A stretch of DNA of 64,000 bases from Bauldia sp. (GCA_026126065.1 JAHCJY010000006.1:186001-250000); one strand, 5' to 3'. Shown: positions 18,563 through 27,969, numbered from the stretch's first letter. Numbers and translations: made by a program. Notes: generated from the sequence alone by a model not told the origin.

Positions 18563-19873
18563 TCAACGGGCGATGGCTGCCATCCGCGCGAACGCCACCG
18601 CCCCGCCCTCGAGGATGGACCTCGCGCCGACCTGCCAGCCGCGCCGCGTATCGACATCGAAGGTCATGAAGTTGTGCCGGCGCTCGGCGACGACCTTGCC
18701 ACGGCCGACCGGGCCGGGATTGACGGTGCTGTGGATCGAACTCGAGGTGAACTCGTAAGTCGGGTAGCCGAGTCGTTCCGGACCGATGGCCGCGATGGCC
18801 GAGAAATGGACGTCGCCCGACATGAAGGCGGCCGGAGCGGCGATGCGCGACAGGCGCTGCAGCAGGTCCGCGAGCTCCGCCGGCTGGTCGTCCTCCATGC
18901 TCTCCCGCAGCGCCTGGAGTCCGAAATACTGACCGCCGCTCATGATCCAGGCCGGGGTCGGATCGGTGCCGATCTCCTCGAACAGCCAGTCCATCTGCTC
19001 CGCGCCCCATTGCCGGCCGCCTTGCGTGCCCCGGGGATCGCGGAAGGAGCGGTCGTCCATCAGGTAGAAGCGCTGGCCGAACCCTTCCAGGCGACTGCCC
19101 ACCCCGAGGCCGCGCCGCCACGCGGAATTGCCGGTGGTGCCCCAGAACGCATCGAACAGGCGGCGCGCGAAGGGGAGGTGGACGAAGGTGCGGTCGCCAT
19201 TGTCGCCGCCGAGATCGTGGTCGTCCCACACCGCGAAGGTGGGCACCAGGCGCTCCATGCGGAACCAGGCGAGCCCGAGGCGGGTGTGGACGTAGCGCCG
19301 CGCCATGCCCGCTTCGTCGCGGCGCGGATTGCGGCGGTCGGCGTAGCAGGTGTCGCCGAGGAGGATCAGGAAGTCCGGCGCCTCCCGGGCGAGCGTTTCC
19401 CACATGGTGATCGCCTTGCGCCGGTATCCTTCATCCATGCAGCTCGCTACGGCGAAGCGGCCCGACGGCCGGTCGAGGTCGAGCGTGCGGAAGAGCCGGC
19501 GGTCGAACGTGCCAACGTCATCGTCGCGCAGCGTCAGCTCGAAATCACGTCCGGGAGCAAGGCCCGTCACGTGCAGCTCGAAGAGGCTGACGCCGAGTGC
19601 CGGCAGGTCCAGCCGGTTCAGCAGCCGCGGGTCCGGCCTCGCGATTCCGCCCGCCACGACCTCCATCGCGAAGGTGGCGACGGTCGGCGCCATGACGATG
19701 AACGTGGCGGAGGTGCGGTCCGTCGGGCCCTGCACGATCGGCCACCGGTCGGCCGTGCCGCCGGGATAGAGCGCGGCGTCCCGATCGACCGCCGCCCGGG
19801 CGTCCGTCGCGAGCAGGCCCCCGACGGCAGCCGCCCCCGCGAGCTTGAGCGCATCGCGCCGCGATACAGACAT
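18563..19873 (-). CDS. Tat-exported PhoD-like phosphatase
   Basis: A 436-residue protein with a twin-arginine signal (SRRDALKLAG, then an Ala-rich core ending near DARA). The metallophosphatase part shows FAVASCMDEG, the metal-binding LLGDTCYADR, the WDDHDLGGDNGDR block and the late SGDVHFSAI motif, as in PhoD-like alkaline phosphatase/phosphodiesterases. It should act in the periplasm on phosphomono- or diesters with iron and calcium. The ATG at 19873 is chosen because the Tat motif starts immediately after it; upstream in-frame codons have no homology. It lies head-to-tail behind the Gfo/Idh/MocA gene, with 94 bases between that gene's stop and this start, and may have its own promoter. Confidence 0.9.
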   Translation of the reverse strand: MSVSRRDALKLAGAAAVGGLLATDARAAVDRDAALYPGGTADRWPIVQGPTDRTSATFIVMAPTVATFAMEVVAGGIARPDPRLLNRLDLPALGVSLFELHVTGLAPGRDFELTLRDDDVGTFDRRLFRTLDLDRPSGRFAVASCMDEGYRRKAITMWETLAREAPDFLILLGDTCYADRRNPRRDEAGMARRYVHTRLGLAWFRMERLVPTFAVWDDHDLGGDNGDRTFVHLPFARRLFDAFWGTTGNSAWRRGLGVGSRLEGFGQRFYLMDDRSFRDPRGTQGGRQWGAEQMDWLFEEIGTDPTPAWIMSGGQYFGLQALRESMEDDQPAELADLLQRLSRIAAPAAFMSGDVHFSAIAAIGPERLGYPTYEFTSSSIHSTVNPGPVGRGKVVAERRHNFMTFDVDTRRGWQVGARSILEGGAVAFARMAAIAR

Positions 19874-19967
19874 TGGTCGCTCCCGCCAGCGATGGTCCGT
19901 CTCGTCCTTACACCGACCGCGCAGCACGCGTATGAACGAACGTCGGTCGCCGCGCTCGCCATCGGCC

Positions 19968-21224
19968 TCAGACCGGCGTTTCGAGCCTCGCGACCGGCGG
20001 GACATAGTCGGTCAGGTCCTCGCCATCGGCGTAGATGGTCCGGCCCTCTTCGGCGGACTTGTAGAGCGCCATCAGGATTTCGATCACCGCAACGCCATCG
20101 TGGAATGTCTCGATCGGCGTCCGGCCGGAGCGAAAGCACTCGACCATGTGGCGGTTCTCGTCGGTGTAGCCGTACACGCCCGCTTCGTCGTCCGGCACCG
20201 GCATCAGGCCGATCTCGGCGTTCTGCTTCTCGACGAGGTCCTCACCCTGTCCGCCGCCGGTCACCGCGCGCGACATGAACACTTTCAGCCCCGTCGAGAG
20301 CGTCGAGAACTCCATCGCGTATTCCGGCCCGAGGAGTTCGAGCTGGATGCGCAGCCCCGGGCCGACATAGGCCCACGACGTCGTCCCCTCGACCACGACC
20401 TCGCGGCCGGTCTCGTCCTCGAAGGTCAGCATCGCGCGGGCGAAATCCTCGGAGGGGCGCTTGCTGTAATCGACGGCGACGCCCATGCGGGCCGACAGTT
20501 CCGCGATGTAGCGCGGCTGCGACCATTTCAGGGAGGCCACGGCGCCCGTCGCGCTCTTGAAGGTGAGCGAACTCCGCGGTGCGCCGGGCGCGGTGAGGAG
20601 GAAGCGGCCCACCTCGATCGAGTGGCACATCATGTCGAGGAGGACGCCGCCGCCCTGTTCGGTGCCCTGCCAGAACCACGGCTCGTGCGGCCCCGAATGC
20701 TCCTCCGCCGCGCGGGCGAGGTAGGGTCGGCCGGTGGTCGGAACCGCGCGCCGCCAGATGATCTCCTTGCCGCGCATCACCGCCGTGGAGAACATCTGGT
20801 TCTCAAGGTAACCGTGGTTGAGTCCCGCGCCGACGGCCAGCGCGAGCATCTCCTTCGCTTCCTTGAGCGTGCGGGCGAGCGGCTTTTCGCACGCGACCGC
20901 GAACACGCGGCTCCGCCCGGACTGCACCGCATCGGCGATCGTCCGCATCACGCCGAGCCGCGTCGGGTTGGGCGACAGGATCCAGATCGCGTCGACGTCA
21001 TCGGCGGCAAGGAGCTCTTCCAGCGAGGCATGCGCCGTGCAGTCGCCAAGGCCGAGTTCGGCGACCGCCACGGCGAGCTTCTGCCGCCGCGCCGGCGTGG
21101 GCGAATAGACGCCCGTCACCTCGACATTGCGTACTCCGGTGAGCGAGCGGAGGTGGAAATGGGCGATGAAGCCGGCACCGACGAACCCGATGCGGAGGGT
21201 CTTGCGCGGGGTGAAGCTGGTCAT
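19968..21224 (-). CDS. Gfo/Idh/MocA family oxidoreductase
   Basis: A 418-residue NAD(P)-dependent sugar oxidoreductase. The N-terminal Rossmann motif is GFVGAGFIAHFH near residue 13 and the conserved lysine lies in ACEKPLAR near residue 111. A C-terminal alpha/beta dimerisation and substrate domain carries the GGVLLDMMCHSIEV histidine helix near 195. It probably oxidises or epimerises the sugar or polyol brought in by the ABC system of the same operon, which is inference. Its ATG overlaps the LacI-gene stop in ATGA and it ends the six-gene operon. Confidence 0.9.
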   Translation of the reverse strand: MTSFTPRKTLRIGFVGAGFIAHFHLRSLTGVRNVEVTGVYSPTPARRQKLAVAVAELGLGDCTAHASLEELLAADDVDAIWILSPNPTRLGVMRTIADAVQSGRSRVFAVACEKPLARTLKEAKEMLALAVGAGLNHGYLENQMFSTAVMRGKEIIWRRAVPTTGRPYLARAAEEHSGPHEPWFWQGTEQGGGVLLDMMCHSIEVGRFLLTAPGAPRSSLTFKSATGAVASLKWSQPRYIAELSARMGVAVDYSKRPSEDFARAMLTFEDETGREVVVEGTTSWAYVGPGLRIQLELLGPEYAMEFSTLSTGLKVFMSRAVTGGGQGEDLVEKQNAEIGLMPVPDDEAGVYGYTDENRHMVECFRSGRTPIETFHDGVAVIEILMALYKSAEEGRTIYADGEDLTDYVPPVARLETPV

Positions 21225-22240
21225 GGGCTCCTGTGCCTTGCTGTTTTTGCGCGCGCCGTGCTCGCGCGCTCGATGAGTTCGACGCGGGCTTCGATCCGCT
21301 CCACGCCGGCCGACTGGCCCGACAGGAGCGAGATCATCATCCGCATGGATTCGGTGCCGATCGCCCGGCGTGGCTGGCGGATCGTCGTCAGGGGCGGGTC
21401 GGAGGATTCGGCGAAGACGAGGTCGTCGAAGCCGACGATCGAGACGTCCTGCGGCACGCGGAGGCCAAGGCCGCGCAGTTCGTTGACCGCGCCCAGCGCC
21501 ATCTCGTCATTGGCGGCGAAGACGGCGGTGAAGGTGCCGCCGCGGCCCACGAGGGCGCGGATGCCGGCCTGGCCGCTCGAATAGTGGAAATTGCCGTGGA
21601 AGATGAGCTGCGGCTGCGGCTCGATCCCCGCGTCGGTAAGCGCCGCCAGATAGCCCGCCTCGCGCTCGCGCGACATCACGAGGTTCATCGGGCCGGTGAT
21701 ATGGGCGATGCTGCGATGCCCGAGCCCGATGAGGTGCTGCACCGCCAGGTGCCCGGCCTTGCGGTTGTCGATCGCGATCGTCGGCAGGTCGAGGTCCGGC
21801 AGCTGCTCGAGCGCCACGACCATCGGGGGAAGAGGGCCGGCGGCGGTCTCGGCCGGCAGCCATCCGGTCATCAGGATCAGCCCGTCCGCCTGGCGGTTCC
21901 GCACCATCTCGACATAGCGCCCGACGCGGGCATCGTCCGCGCCGGCGTCGCCCATCAGCACCCGATAGCCGTTGGCGAAGGCGTGCTCTTCAACGCCGCC
22001 ATAGATGTCGAGGTAGAACGGGTTTGAGATGTCGCGGACGAGGAGGACGACGTTGCCCGTCGCCTGGCGGCGGAAATCGACTGCCTGCCGGTTCGGCACG
22101 AAACCACTTGCCCGCACCGCCTCGAGCACCTTTGCCCGCGTGGATTCCGCGACGCGATCCGGCTGCGTGAGGGCGCGCGATACCGTCGCGGTCGACACGC
22201 CGGCAAGCTCGGCGACCTGGCGGATGTTGGCCCCCCGCAC
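21221..22240 (-). CDS. LacI-family transcriptional repressor
   Basis: A 339-residue regulator. The helix-turn-helix and hinge lie at residues about 4-58 (VAELAGVSTATVSRALTQPD), followed by a periplasmic-binding-like effector domain from about 62, with NPFYLDIYGGVEEHA and the SIVGFDDLVFAE segment. The GTG at 22240 gives the HTH at the correct distance; it starts two bases after the permease stop, so translation is coupled. The cognate operator is most likely the 18-bp palindrome upstream of the first gene of this operon (26878-26895), making it an autoregulated sugar-responsive repressor. The effector is unknown. Confidence 0.9.
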   Translation of the reverse strand: MRGANIRQVAELAGVSTATVSRALTQPDRVAESTRAKVLEAVRASGFVPNRQAVDFRRQATGNVVLLVRDISNPFYLDIYGGVEEHAFANGYRVLMGDAGADDARVGRYVEMVRNRQADGLILMTGWLPAETAAGPLPPMVVALEQLPDLDLPTIAIDNRKAGHLAVQHLIGLGHRSIAHITGPMNLVMSREREAGYLAALTDAGIEPQPQLIFHGNFHYSSGQAGIRALVGRGGTFTAVFAANDEMALGAVNELRGLGLRVPQDVSIVGFDDLVFAESSDPPLTTIRQPRRAIGTESMRMMISLLSGQSAGVERIEARVELIERASTARAKTARHRSP

Positions 22241-22242
22241 CG

Positions 22243-23193
22243 CTACACCCGCTGCCGCTTCGAGCGGCCGTATAGGAGCATCAGGAGCACCAGCACGACG
22301 CCGAAGGTGAGCTGCCGGCCCCAGGATTCGAGCTGGAGCGTGGTGAGGACGCTCTGGAGCAGCGTCAGCGCGATGGCGCCCAGCATGACCCCGAAATAGT
22401 TGCCCGTGCCGCCGTTGAGGGAGACCCCGCCGATGACGACCGCGATGATCGACAGCAGCATGTACTGGTCGCCGACAGAGACGAAGCTGTTGCCGGTGTA
22501 GCCGATGACAAGGACGCCCGTGATGCCGGCGAAGAGGCCGGAGAGGCCGTAGAGCAGCACCCGGATGAACCGCACCGGCACGCCCACCAGCGTCGCGGCC
22601 CGTTCGTTCGAGCCCATCGCGTAGATCGCGTAGCCGAGGTCGGTGCGGCGGAGGAGGAACCACATCAGGACGCCGATGAGTGCCCAGATGAACAGGATGC
22701 CCGGCAGGCCGAGGAAAAGCGGCTCGTTGACGAACGACATCAGGGCCGGGGCGGCGTTGCCCGACGGGATGCCGCGCGTGATGACGGTCAGGCCGCCCTG
22801 GACGACGCCCGTCATGCCGAGCGTCATCACGAGCGGCGGGATGCGGAGGAAGGTGACCCCGAGCCCGTTGACGATGCCGATGAGGAATGTGGCGCCGCCC
22901 GCCACCAGGAACGCGGGCGCGATCGCCCCGTTCGAGCCCGACATCACGTTCCCGGCGAGCACGGCACCGAGCGAGATCATCACGCCGACCGAAAGGTCGA
23001 TGCCCTCGCGTCCGCCGATGACCACCAGGCATTGCCCCGCCGCGACGATGCCGAGGATCGCCGAGACGGTCAGGAGCTTGCTGATCTGGTCGCCTCTCGC
23101 GAAGCCGGGCGAGATGATCTCGCCTGCCGCGAGGATCACGAGGATCGACAGGAAGGCGAGGACGAGCGGATTGCGGATGAGTGCAGTGCTCAT
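22243..23193 (-). CDS. Sugar ABC transporter permease (RbsC-type), second
   Basis: Inner-membrane protein of 316 residues with about nine or ten spans and the RbsC-family GIDLSVG motif near residue 66 (GGREGIDLSVGVMISLGA). The later VVIGGVSLNGGTGNYFGVMLGA motif is also present. It pairs with the other permease of this operon, because ribose/xylose-type systems with two different permease genes form a heterodimer. The ATG at 23193 overlaps the stop of the upstream permease in ATGA. A longer open frame continues upstream in the neighbouring gene but is not coding. Confidence 0.88.
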   Translation of the reverse strand: MSTALIRNPLVLAFLSILVILAAGEIISPGFARGDQISKLLTVSAILGIVAAGQCLVVIGGREGIDLSVGVMISLGAVLAGNVMSGSNGAIAPAFLVAGGATFLIGIVNGLGVTFLRIPPLVMTLGMTGVVQGGLTVITRGIPSGNAAPALMSFVNEPLFLGLPGILFIWALIGVLMWFLLRRTDLGYAIYAMGSNERAATLVGVPVRFIRVLLYGLSGLFAGITGVLVIGYTGNSFVSVGDQYMLLSIIAVVIGGVSLNGGTGNYFGVMLGAIALTLLQSVLTTLQLESWGRQLTFGVVLVLLMLLYGRSKRQRV

Positions 23194-24149
23194 TGCGTCC
23201 TCCGCCCGCGTGCCACCAGGACGCCCCCGGCAAGGGCGGCGAGCGTGATCGCGCCCTCGATCAGCGTCTGGTACTCGAACGGCGGCCGGGCGAAGAACAC
23301 CACATTGCTGATCGTGCCCACGACGATCGCGCCGAGGATCGACCCGAAGGCGCTGCCGCGGCCTCCGGCGAGCGCCGTCCCGCCGACGACGACCGCGAGG
23401 ATCGACGAGAGGGCGAGCGCCTGCCCCAGCAGCGGATCGCCGCTCGCCGTCTCGCCGGTAAGGCAGAGCGCGGCGAAGGCCGAGAAAAGGCCGCACAGCG
23501 CATAGGCGCCGATGCGGATGCGGGTGGTGGGAAGTCCCGTCTGGAACGACGCGGCTCTGTGACCGCCGACCGCGGCGAGATGCTTGAAGAACGGTCGCGC
23601 GGCGATGAAGGCGACCATGAGAAGCGAGACGCCGTAGATCCAGTAGATCACCGGGACACCGCCGAGCGTGCCGCCATAGCTCCGCCAGTACACGCTCGGC
23701 ACGGAACCGCCGGCGGTCGGCATCACGAGGAGCGCCAGGGCGCCGAACACGATCCCCGTGGCGAACGTCGACACGATCGACTGGAGCCGCAGCACGGCAA
23801 CGAGGAACCCGTTGACGAGGCCGCATGCGATGCCGACGCCGACGCCGATCGCCATCGCCCCGAGAATCCCCGGAACGTCGCCGCCGAAGGAAGCGATCAG
23901 CGAGACAACGATGACGTTGACCAGCGAAACGATCGCCCCGACCGAGAGGTCGATGTCGCCGGCAAGGATCACGTAGGTCTGGCCGATCGCGACCAGCGCC
24001 ACGGGCAGGAACACCGAGAGGTTCGACCGCACGACGCGTGGCGTCATCAGGTTCGGCTGGAGGTACCAGTTGATGGCGACGAGAACGAGCAGCGCCGCAA
24101 GCGCCACCAGCCAGGTGCGGCTCGTCATGAAGCGGAGGAGTGGGCTCAT
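23190..24149 (-). CDS. Sugar ABC transporter permease (RbsC-type), first
   Basis: Inner-membrane permease of 319 residues, paralogous to the following gene. It has AGDIDLSVGAIVSLVNV near residue 63 and the late VVVGGTALAGGRGSAFGSILGA motif. Spans are regularly spaced and there is no soluble insertion. It overlaps its neighbours on both sides by four bases, in the order ATPase, permease 1, permease 2. It should form the translocation pore with permease 2 for a monosaccharide or polyol. Confidence 0.88.
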   Translation of the reverse strand: MSPLLRFMTSRTWLVALAALLVLVAINWYLQPNLMTPRVVRSNLSVFLPVALVAIGQTYVILAGDIDLSVGAIVSLVNVIVVSLIASFGGDVPGILGAMAIGVGVGIACGLVNGFLVAVLRLQSIVSTFATGIVFGALALLVMPTAGGSVPSVYWRSYGGTLGGVPVIYWIYGVSLLMVAFIAARPFFKHLAAVGGHRAASFQTGLPTTRIRIGAYALCGLFSAFAALCLTGETASGDPLLGQALALSSILAVVVGGTALAGGRGSAFGSILGAIVVGTISNVVFFARPPFEYQTLIEGAITLAALAGGVLVARGRRTQ

Positions 24150-25648
24150 GCCGCTTCCCCGTAAGCGGCCTTGGTGAGGTGGAAGCTCGTCAACGTGCTT
24201 CCCGTCAGCTCGGCGGTGATCCGGCCGCTGTTGAACACGAGGATGCGGTCGCAGACGCTGAGGAGTTCGGCGTCGTCCGAGGCGTAGAAGACGATGCCGG
24301 CGCCCTCGGCGGCGAGGCCGCGGGCGAGAGAGAAGAAGTCCGCCTTGGCGCCGAGGTCGACGCCCTTGGCCGGATCGTCGAGGAGCAGTACCTTCGCCCC
24401 GGTCGCCAGCCAGCGGGCGATGAACACCTTCTGCTGGTTGCCGCCCGACAGCGAGCCGATCGGCGCGTCGAGCGAGGCGTATTTCGTGTTGAGCTGCTTC
24501 AGCGCCTCCTCGAACCGCGGCTTGAGCTGGCGCGGCCAGAACACCCGGCGCTTCTCGCGGACCAGCGTCGCATTGGCGATGTTCTCGAAGATGGAGCGGC
24601 CCTGCAGCGCGGCGTCCCGGCCGCGGTCCCCCGAGACATAGGCGACGCCGTGGCGGACGGCCGCCGCAGGGGAGCGAACGGGAACGGGCTTCCCGTCGAT
24701 CGCGATCGTGCCGTTGGTGAAGGGCGCGGCCCCGAACAGGCCCTGCAGGAGCACGGACTGCCCCTGGCCCTGCAGCCCGCCAAGGCCGAGGATCTCTCCC
24801 GCACCGACGCTCAGCGAGACGCCATGGAGGCGGCGGCTCGTCCCGCTGGTCAGCGTGATGCGCGCGGGCGCTGCATTCGCGGGCCGGGGGTGTTCGATCC
24901 GCTCGCGGAGCGGAGCGTCGCCGACCATCGCGTGGACCACCGCGTCCTGGTCGGTGTCGGCCGTCGCGAAGGACGCGACCGTGACGCCGTTCCGCATCAC
25001 CGTGATCCGGTCGGACACGGCAAAGATCTCGTCCATGCGATGGGAGATGAAGATCGAGGAGACGCCCTCCGCCCGGAGTTCGCGGAGCACGTCGAAGAAG
25101 ATCGCGACCTGGCGCCGGTCGAGCGCTGCCGTCGCCTCGTCGAAGATGATGAGCTTCGGCTTCCGCGACAGCACCTTCAGGATCTCGACGATCTGCCGCT
25201 GGTCCGCGGCAAGGCGTGCTACCGGCACGTCGGGCGAGAAACCGTCGCCGAGCACCGGGGCGAAGCGTGAAATGAGCGCCGTGACATCGGCCCGCTTCCG
25301 GCGCGCGCTGAGGAAGCCGAGCGGCGCCGTCCGCTCATGGCCGAGGAAGATGTTGTCGGCCACGGTGAGTTGCGGCACGAGCGAGAGCTCCTGGTAGAAC
25401 AGCCCGACCCCCAGCCGCTCCGCATCGCGCGGATGCTTAAGAACGGCGTCGGCACCATGGAGCTGGAGGACGCCGGCATCGCGGGCCACGGCCCCGGCGA
25501 TGATCTTGCACAGCGTGGACTTGCCGCTGCCGTTCGCACCGAGGAGGGCGTGGATTTCGCCCGTGCCCACGCGGAGCGCGCCATCGGACAGCGCCGTCAC
25601 GGCACCGAAGCGCTTGGCTACGCCTGCAACGTCGAGGAGCGGTGCCAT
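24146..25648 (-). CDS. Sugar ABC transporter ATP-binding protein (RbsA/MglA-type)
   Basis: A double ATPase of about 500 residues. The first domain carries Walker A GANGSGKST near residue 38 and the B-site IIFDEAT. Its signature region reads LAADQRQIVEILK, the usual degenerate form in RbsA. The second domain has a non-canonical Walker A (GLQGQGQSVLLQG, lacking the Lys) but a full LSGGNQQKVFIARWL signature. This asymmetry is normal for the family. The start is uncertain: ATG at 25648 matches family length, while ATG at 25675 and TTG at 25717 are in frame upstream; none has a strong ribosome-binding site. It overlaps permease 1 by four bases. Confidence 0.88.
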   Translation of the reverse strand: MAPLLDVAGVAKRFGAVTALSDGALRVGTGEIHALLGANGSGKSTLCKIIAGAVARDAGVLQLHGADAVLKHPRDAERLGVGLFYQELSLVPQLTVADNIFLGHERTAPLGFLSARRKRADVTALISRFAPVLGDGFSPDVPVARLAADQRQIVEILKVLSRKPKLIIFDEATAALDRRQVAIFFDVLRELRAEGVSSIFISHRMDEIFAVSDRITVMRNGVTVASFATADTDQDAVVHAMVGDAPLRERIEHPRPANAAPARITLTSGTSRRLHGVSLSVGAGEILGLGGLQGQGQSVLLQGLFGAAPFTNGTIAIDGKPVPVRSPAAAVRHGVAYVSGDRGRDAALQGRSIFENIANATLVREKRRVFWPRQLKPRFEEALKQLNTKYASLDAPIGSLSGGNQQKVFIARWLATGAKVLLLDDPAKGVDLGAKADFFSLARGLAAEGAGIVFYASDDAELLSVCDRILVFNSGRITAELTGSTLTSFHLTKAAYGEAA

Positions 25649-25790
25649 CGTTGCTGTGTGTTGTTCCGCGCACATGTTGCCGACCAGGCGGTTGCGCGCA
25701 AGGAACCCCCGCCGCAACGCGCGGCGGGGGAGGCGCCAGGGTCCTGGGAGAAAGACCGGGCCGTGAGGGGCGGCCCGGTCCGGACGGCGA

Positions 25791-26807
25791 CTACTGGAAG
25801 AACATCGCCTGGGCGTCGTCGATCGACAGCGTCGAGGTCACCGACCAGTAGCCGGGCTGGCCGGCGGCGGCAGCGACCGCGTCCGCGAGGTTGGCGTTGT
25901 CGATGAACGGGATGTCGAGGAACAGCGCATTGCCGTAGACGCCACCCATGATGCCGTCCTTGAACTCGCCGCCAAGGAGGCGGAGGACGGCGACGTTGAG
26001 GGCCGAAGCCATCACGCCGGGCGGGTTGACCGAGGCGCCGGAATTGTAGCCACCGGCCGACCACAGATCGAGGAAGTCCTTGCGGATTTCGCCGGTGGCG
26101 ACGATGTCGCCGGTCCGGTTGGCGGCGACGATCGCGCGCCACGCACCGGCGGCCATGCCGTCCTGCACGTAGACGCCGTTGATCGCCGGGTAGGTGGCAA
26201 GGAGGGTCTGCATCGTCTGCTGGCCCTGCGCCTGGTCCCAGTTGGCGTTGGTCTCGGCGAGGATGCTGATGCCCGGGAAGGTTGCGAGCGCCTCGCGGCA
26301 GCCTTCAACGCGCATCTCGTTGGCCGGATGGCCGGCGAGACCCTGGATCGTCACGACATTGCCCTGGCCGCCCAGCGCCTCGGCGAGCCAGGTGCAGCCC
26401 TTCCGGCCGTAGTCGGTCTGGTCGATGCCGACATAGAAGGCGTCGGGCGACGAGACTTCGGCGTCGGTGGCGATGACGAGGATGCCGGCGGCCGCGGCCT
26501 GGGCGAAGATCGGGTCGAAGGCGGTCGGGCTGTTCGGGTTGATGATGATGGCGTTCACGCCGTCATTGATCATGTTGCGGACAGCGCCGATCTGGCCCTG
26601 CACGTCCACGTCCGAACTCTGGATGACGAGCGTGATGTTGACGCCGCGCTCGGCCCACGCTGCCGCGGCGGCCTGCGCCTCGGCGATCATCTGGGTGCGC
26701 CACTCGGAACCGACCCAGCCGTTCGAGAGGCCGATCGTGAAGTTCTGGGCAGACGCAGCACTCGCCATGCCGACGAGCGCTGCCGCTGCAAGAGCGACAA
26801 GCTTCAT
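25791..26807 (-). CDS. Sugar ABC transporter periplasmic binding protein (family 2/RbsB-like)
   Basis: A 338-residue exported binding protein and first gene of the operon. The signal peptide (MKLVALAAAALVGMASAASA, cleavage before Q-N) is followed by a class B periplasmic-binding fold. Typical segments are FTIGLSNGWVGSEWR, INPNSPTAFDPIFAQAAAAG and VATGEIRKDFLDLW. Three Cys are present, two of which could pair. The ATG at 26807 has an excellent AGGGAGG ribosome-binding site; the open frame extends 13 codons further without homology. The gap to the ATPase gene is about 140 bases, a usual place for reduced downstream expression. The ligand is probably a sugar or polyol. Confidence 0.9.
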   Translation of the reverse strand: MKLVALAAAALVGMASAASAQNFTIGLSNGWVGSEWRTQMIAEAQAAAAAWAERGVNITLVIQSSDVDVQGQIGAVRNMINDGVNAIIINPNSPTAFDPIFAQAAAAGILVIATDAEVSSPDAFYVGIDQTDYGRKGCTWLAEALGGQGNVVTIQGLAGHPANEMRVEGCREALATFPGISILAETNANWDQAQGQQTMQTLLATYPAINGVYVQDGMAAGAWRAIVAANRTGDIVATGEIRKDFLDLWSAGGYNSGASVNPPGVMASALNVAVLRLLGGEFKDGIMGGVYGNALFLDIPFIDNANLADAVAAAAGQPGYWSVTSTLSIDDAQAMFFQ

Positions 26808-26877
26808 GGAATTCCTCCCTCTGTGCCGGGCGCGCACACCCGTCACTTATTGTTGCCGCAGCACGCGGGTGCTCGAA

Positions 26878-26895
26878 GATGTAACCGGTTACATC
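26878..26895. promoter_or_regulatory. LacI-type operator palindrome
   Basis: A perfect 18-bp palindrome, GATGTAACCGGTTACATC, with the central CG step and TGTAACCGGTTACA core expected for LacI/GalR-family operators. The only LacI-family gene in the window is the fifth gene of the operon this site controls. It lies 71-88 bases upstream of the first start codon and overlaps the candidate promoter. Confidence 0.85.
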
Positions 26896-26905
26896 GATGA
26901 GTCAA
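26878..26905 (-). promoter_or_regulatory. Candidate promoter of the LacI-controlled sugar operon
   Basis: On the minus strand a TTGACT (26900-26905) matches five of six bases of the sigma-70 -35 element. A TACATC (26878-26883) lies 16 bases further on as a weaker -10. The start codon of the binding-protein gene is about 70 bases downstream. The palindromic operator fills the spacer and the -10, so a bound repressor would directly block polymerase. Confidence 0.6.
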
Positions 26906-26985
26906 GCAAGCGGATGTGCATGACGTTGCTGTAGCCGCCCGAGAACAAGGTCAGCGTTCCTGCCATATTGGCTGACGCGACCTGA

Positions 26986-27735
26986 TCAGCCGCCAGCAGG
27001 GTCGCCCGGAGCGAAGCGGGCGAAATCCCCGGTGTATGGCTTGGCAAGCGGCGACGCATACGCGCCGAGCTTGCTGGTCCGGAACCCGAGCCCGACGAGA
27101 CCTTCGAGAAGTTTTACCGCCGCCGTCACGCCGTCGATAACCTGGATGCCGGCCTGTTCCGCAACCCAGTTCACGAGGTCAGTCATCCCGGCGCAGCCGA
27201 GGACGACGACCTCCGCGCCATCCTCGTCGCGCGCCCGCTCGACCTCGCGCAACAGCTTCTCGCGCGGCTCGGGCCCGCCATGCTCGAGGTCGAGGACGGC
27301 GACGTTGGCGGCGCGGACGCGGAGGCAGCGGCGCTCCATGCCGTAGCGGAGCGCAAGGTCCTCGATGATGCGGACGGAGCGCGGCAGTGTCGTCACGACC
27401 GAGAAGCCGGTCGAGATCAGGCTGGCCGCGTGCATCGCCGCCTCGCAGATGCCGATGACCGGCCCGTTAGCGATCGTCCGTGCCGCGTCGAGTCCCGTGT
27501 CGTCGAAACAGGCGACGATCGAGCCCGCGCACCCGTTGCGTTCGCCGCGGCCGATCTCCTCAAGAAGGCCGGGGACGCTGAACGCCTCGTCGTAATAGCC
27601 CTCGATGCTGACGGGCCCCATCGCCGGGTTCACGGCCACGATCTCGGTGCCGGGAGCAGCCACGGCGCGCGCCGACGCGCCGAGCCGCTCCGTCATGGAG
27701 GCCGTGGTGTTCGGATTGACGAGGAGAAGCTTCAT
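26986..27735 (-). CDS. Hydantoin/aspartate racemase family protein
   Basis: A 249-residue cofactor-independent racemase of the Asp/Glu/hydantoin superfamily. It starts with the family strand MKLLLVNPNTTASMTERL. Two catalytic cysteines are visible, in VACFDDTG near residue 76 and VVLGCAGMTDL near 184, consistent with two-base 1,1-proton transfer. Substrates in the family include hydantoins, allantoin and aspartate; the sequence alone does not decide. The ATG at 27735 is preferred because homology begins there; 14 extra upstream codons are open. It is a lone gene, but purine/hydantoin-like catabolism also fits the 57-64 kb loci. Confidence 0.85.
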   Translation of the reverse strand: MKLLLVNPNTTASMTERLGASARAVAAPGTEIVAVNPAMGPVSIEGYYDEAFSVPGLLEEIGRGERNGCAGSIVACFDDTGLDAARTIANGPVIGICEAAMHAASLISTGFSVVTTLPRSVRIIEDLALRYGMERRCLRVRAANVAVLDLEHGGPEPREKLLREVERARDEDGAEVVVLGCAGMTDLVNWVAEQAGIQVIDGVTAAVKLLEGLVGLGFRTSKLGAYASPLAKPYTGDFARFAPGDPAGG

Positions 27736-27969
27736 GGCCTCAGAGCGGTCGCAGCGGGGAGGGAAGGAGGGCAGCACGGCGATTGTATACGCTCAAGCCC
27801 AATGTTGTGGCATCGGCACGTGCGGCCGATCGACAGCGCCGGTCTGCGCCTCAGGCTCCGGTCCGAGCTGGGACCAAGCGATTTCTCTGGTTCTGTTGGT
27901 GTCCGGGTGGACAGATGGACGCGGCGATTGCCGTCCCGCCGTCCAGTTCCCGTGAACGACCTGAGTAGA

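Noticed and set aside
18249..18657. Small frames between the GGDEF-EAL and phosphatase genes
   Set aside because: They lack ribosome-binding sites, family features and the codon bias of real genes in this window.
21221..23233. Apparent fusion of LacI to a 330-residue N-terminal extension
   Set aside because: The extension is a shadow of the permease gene; a GTG two bases after the permease stop gives a normal LacI protein.
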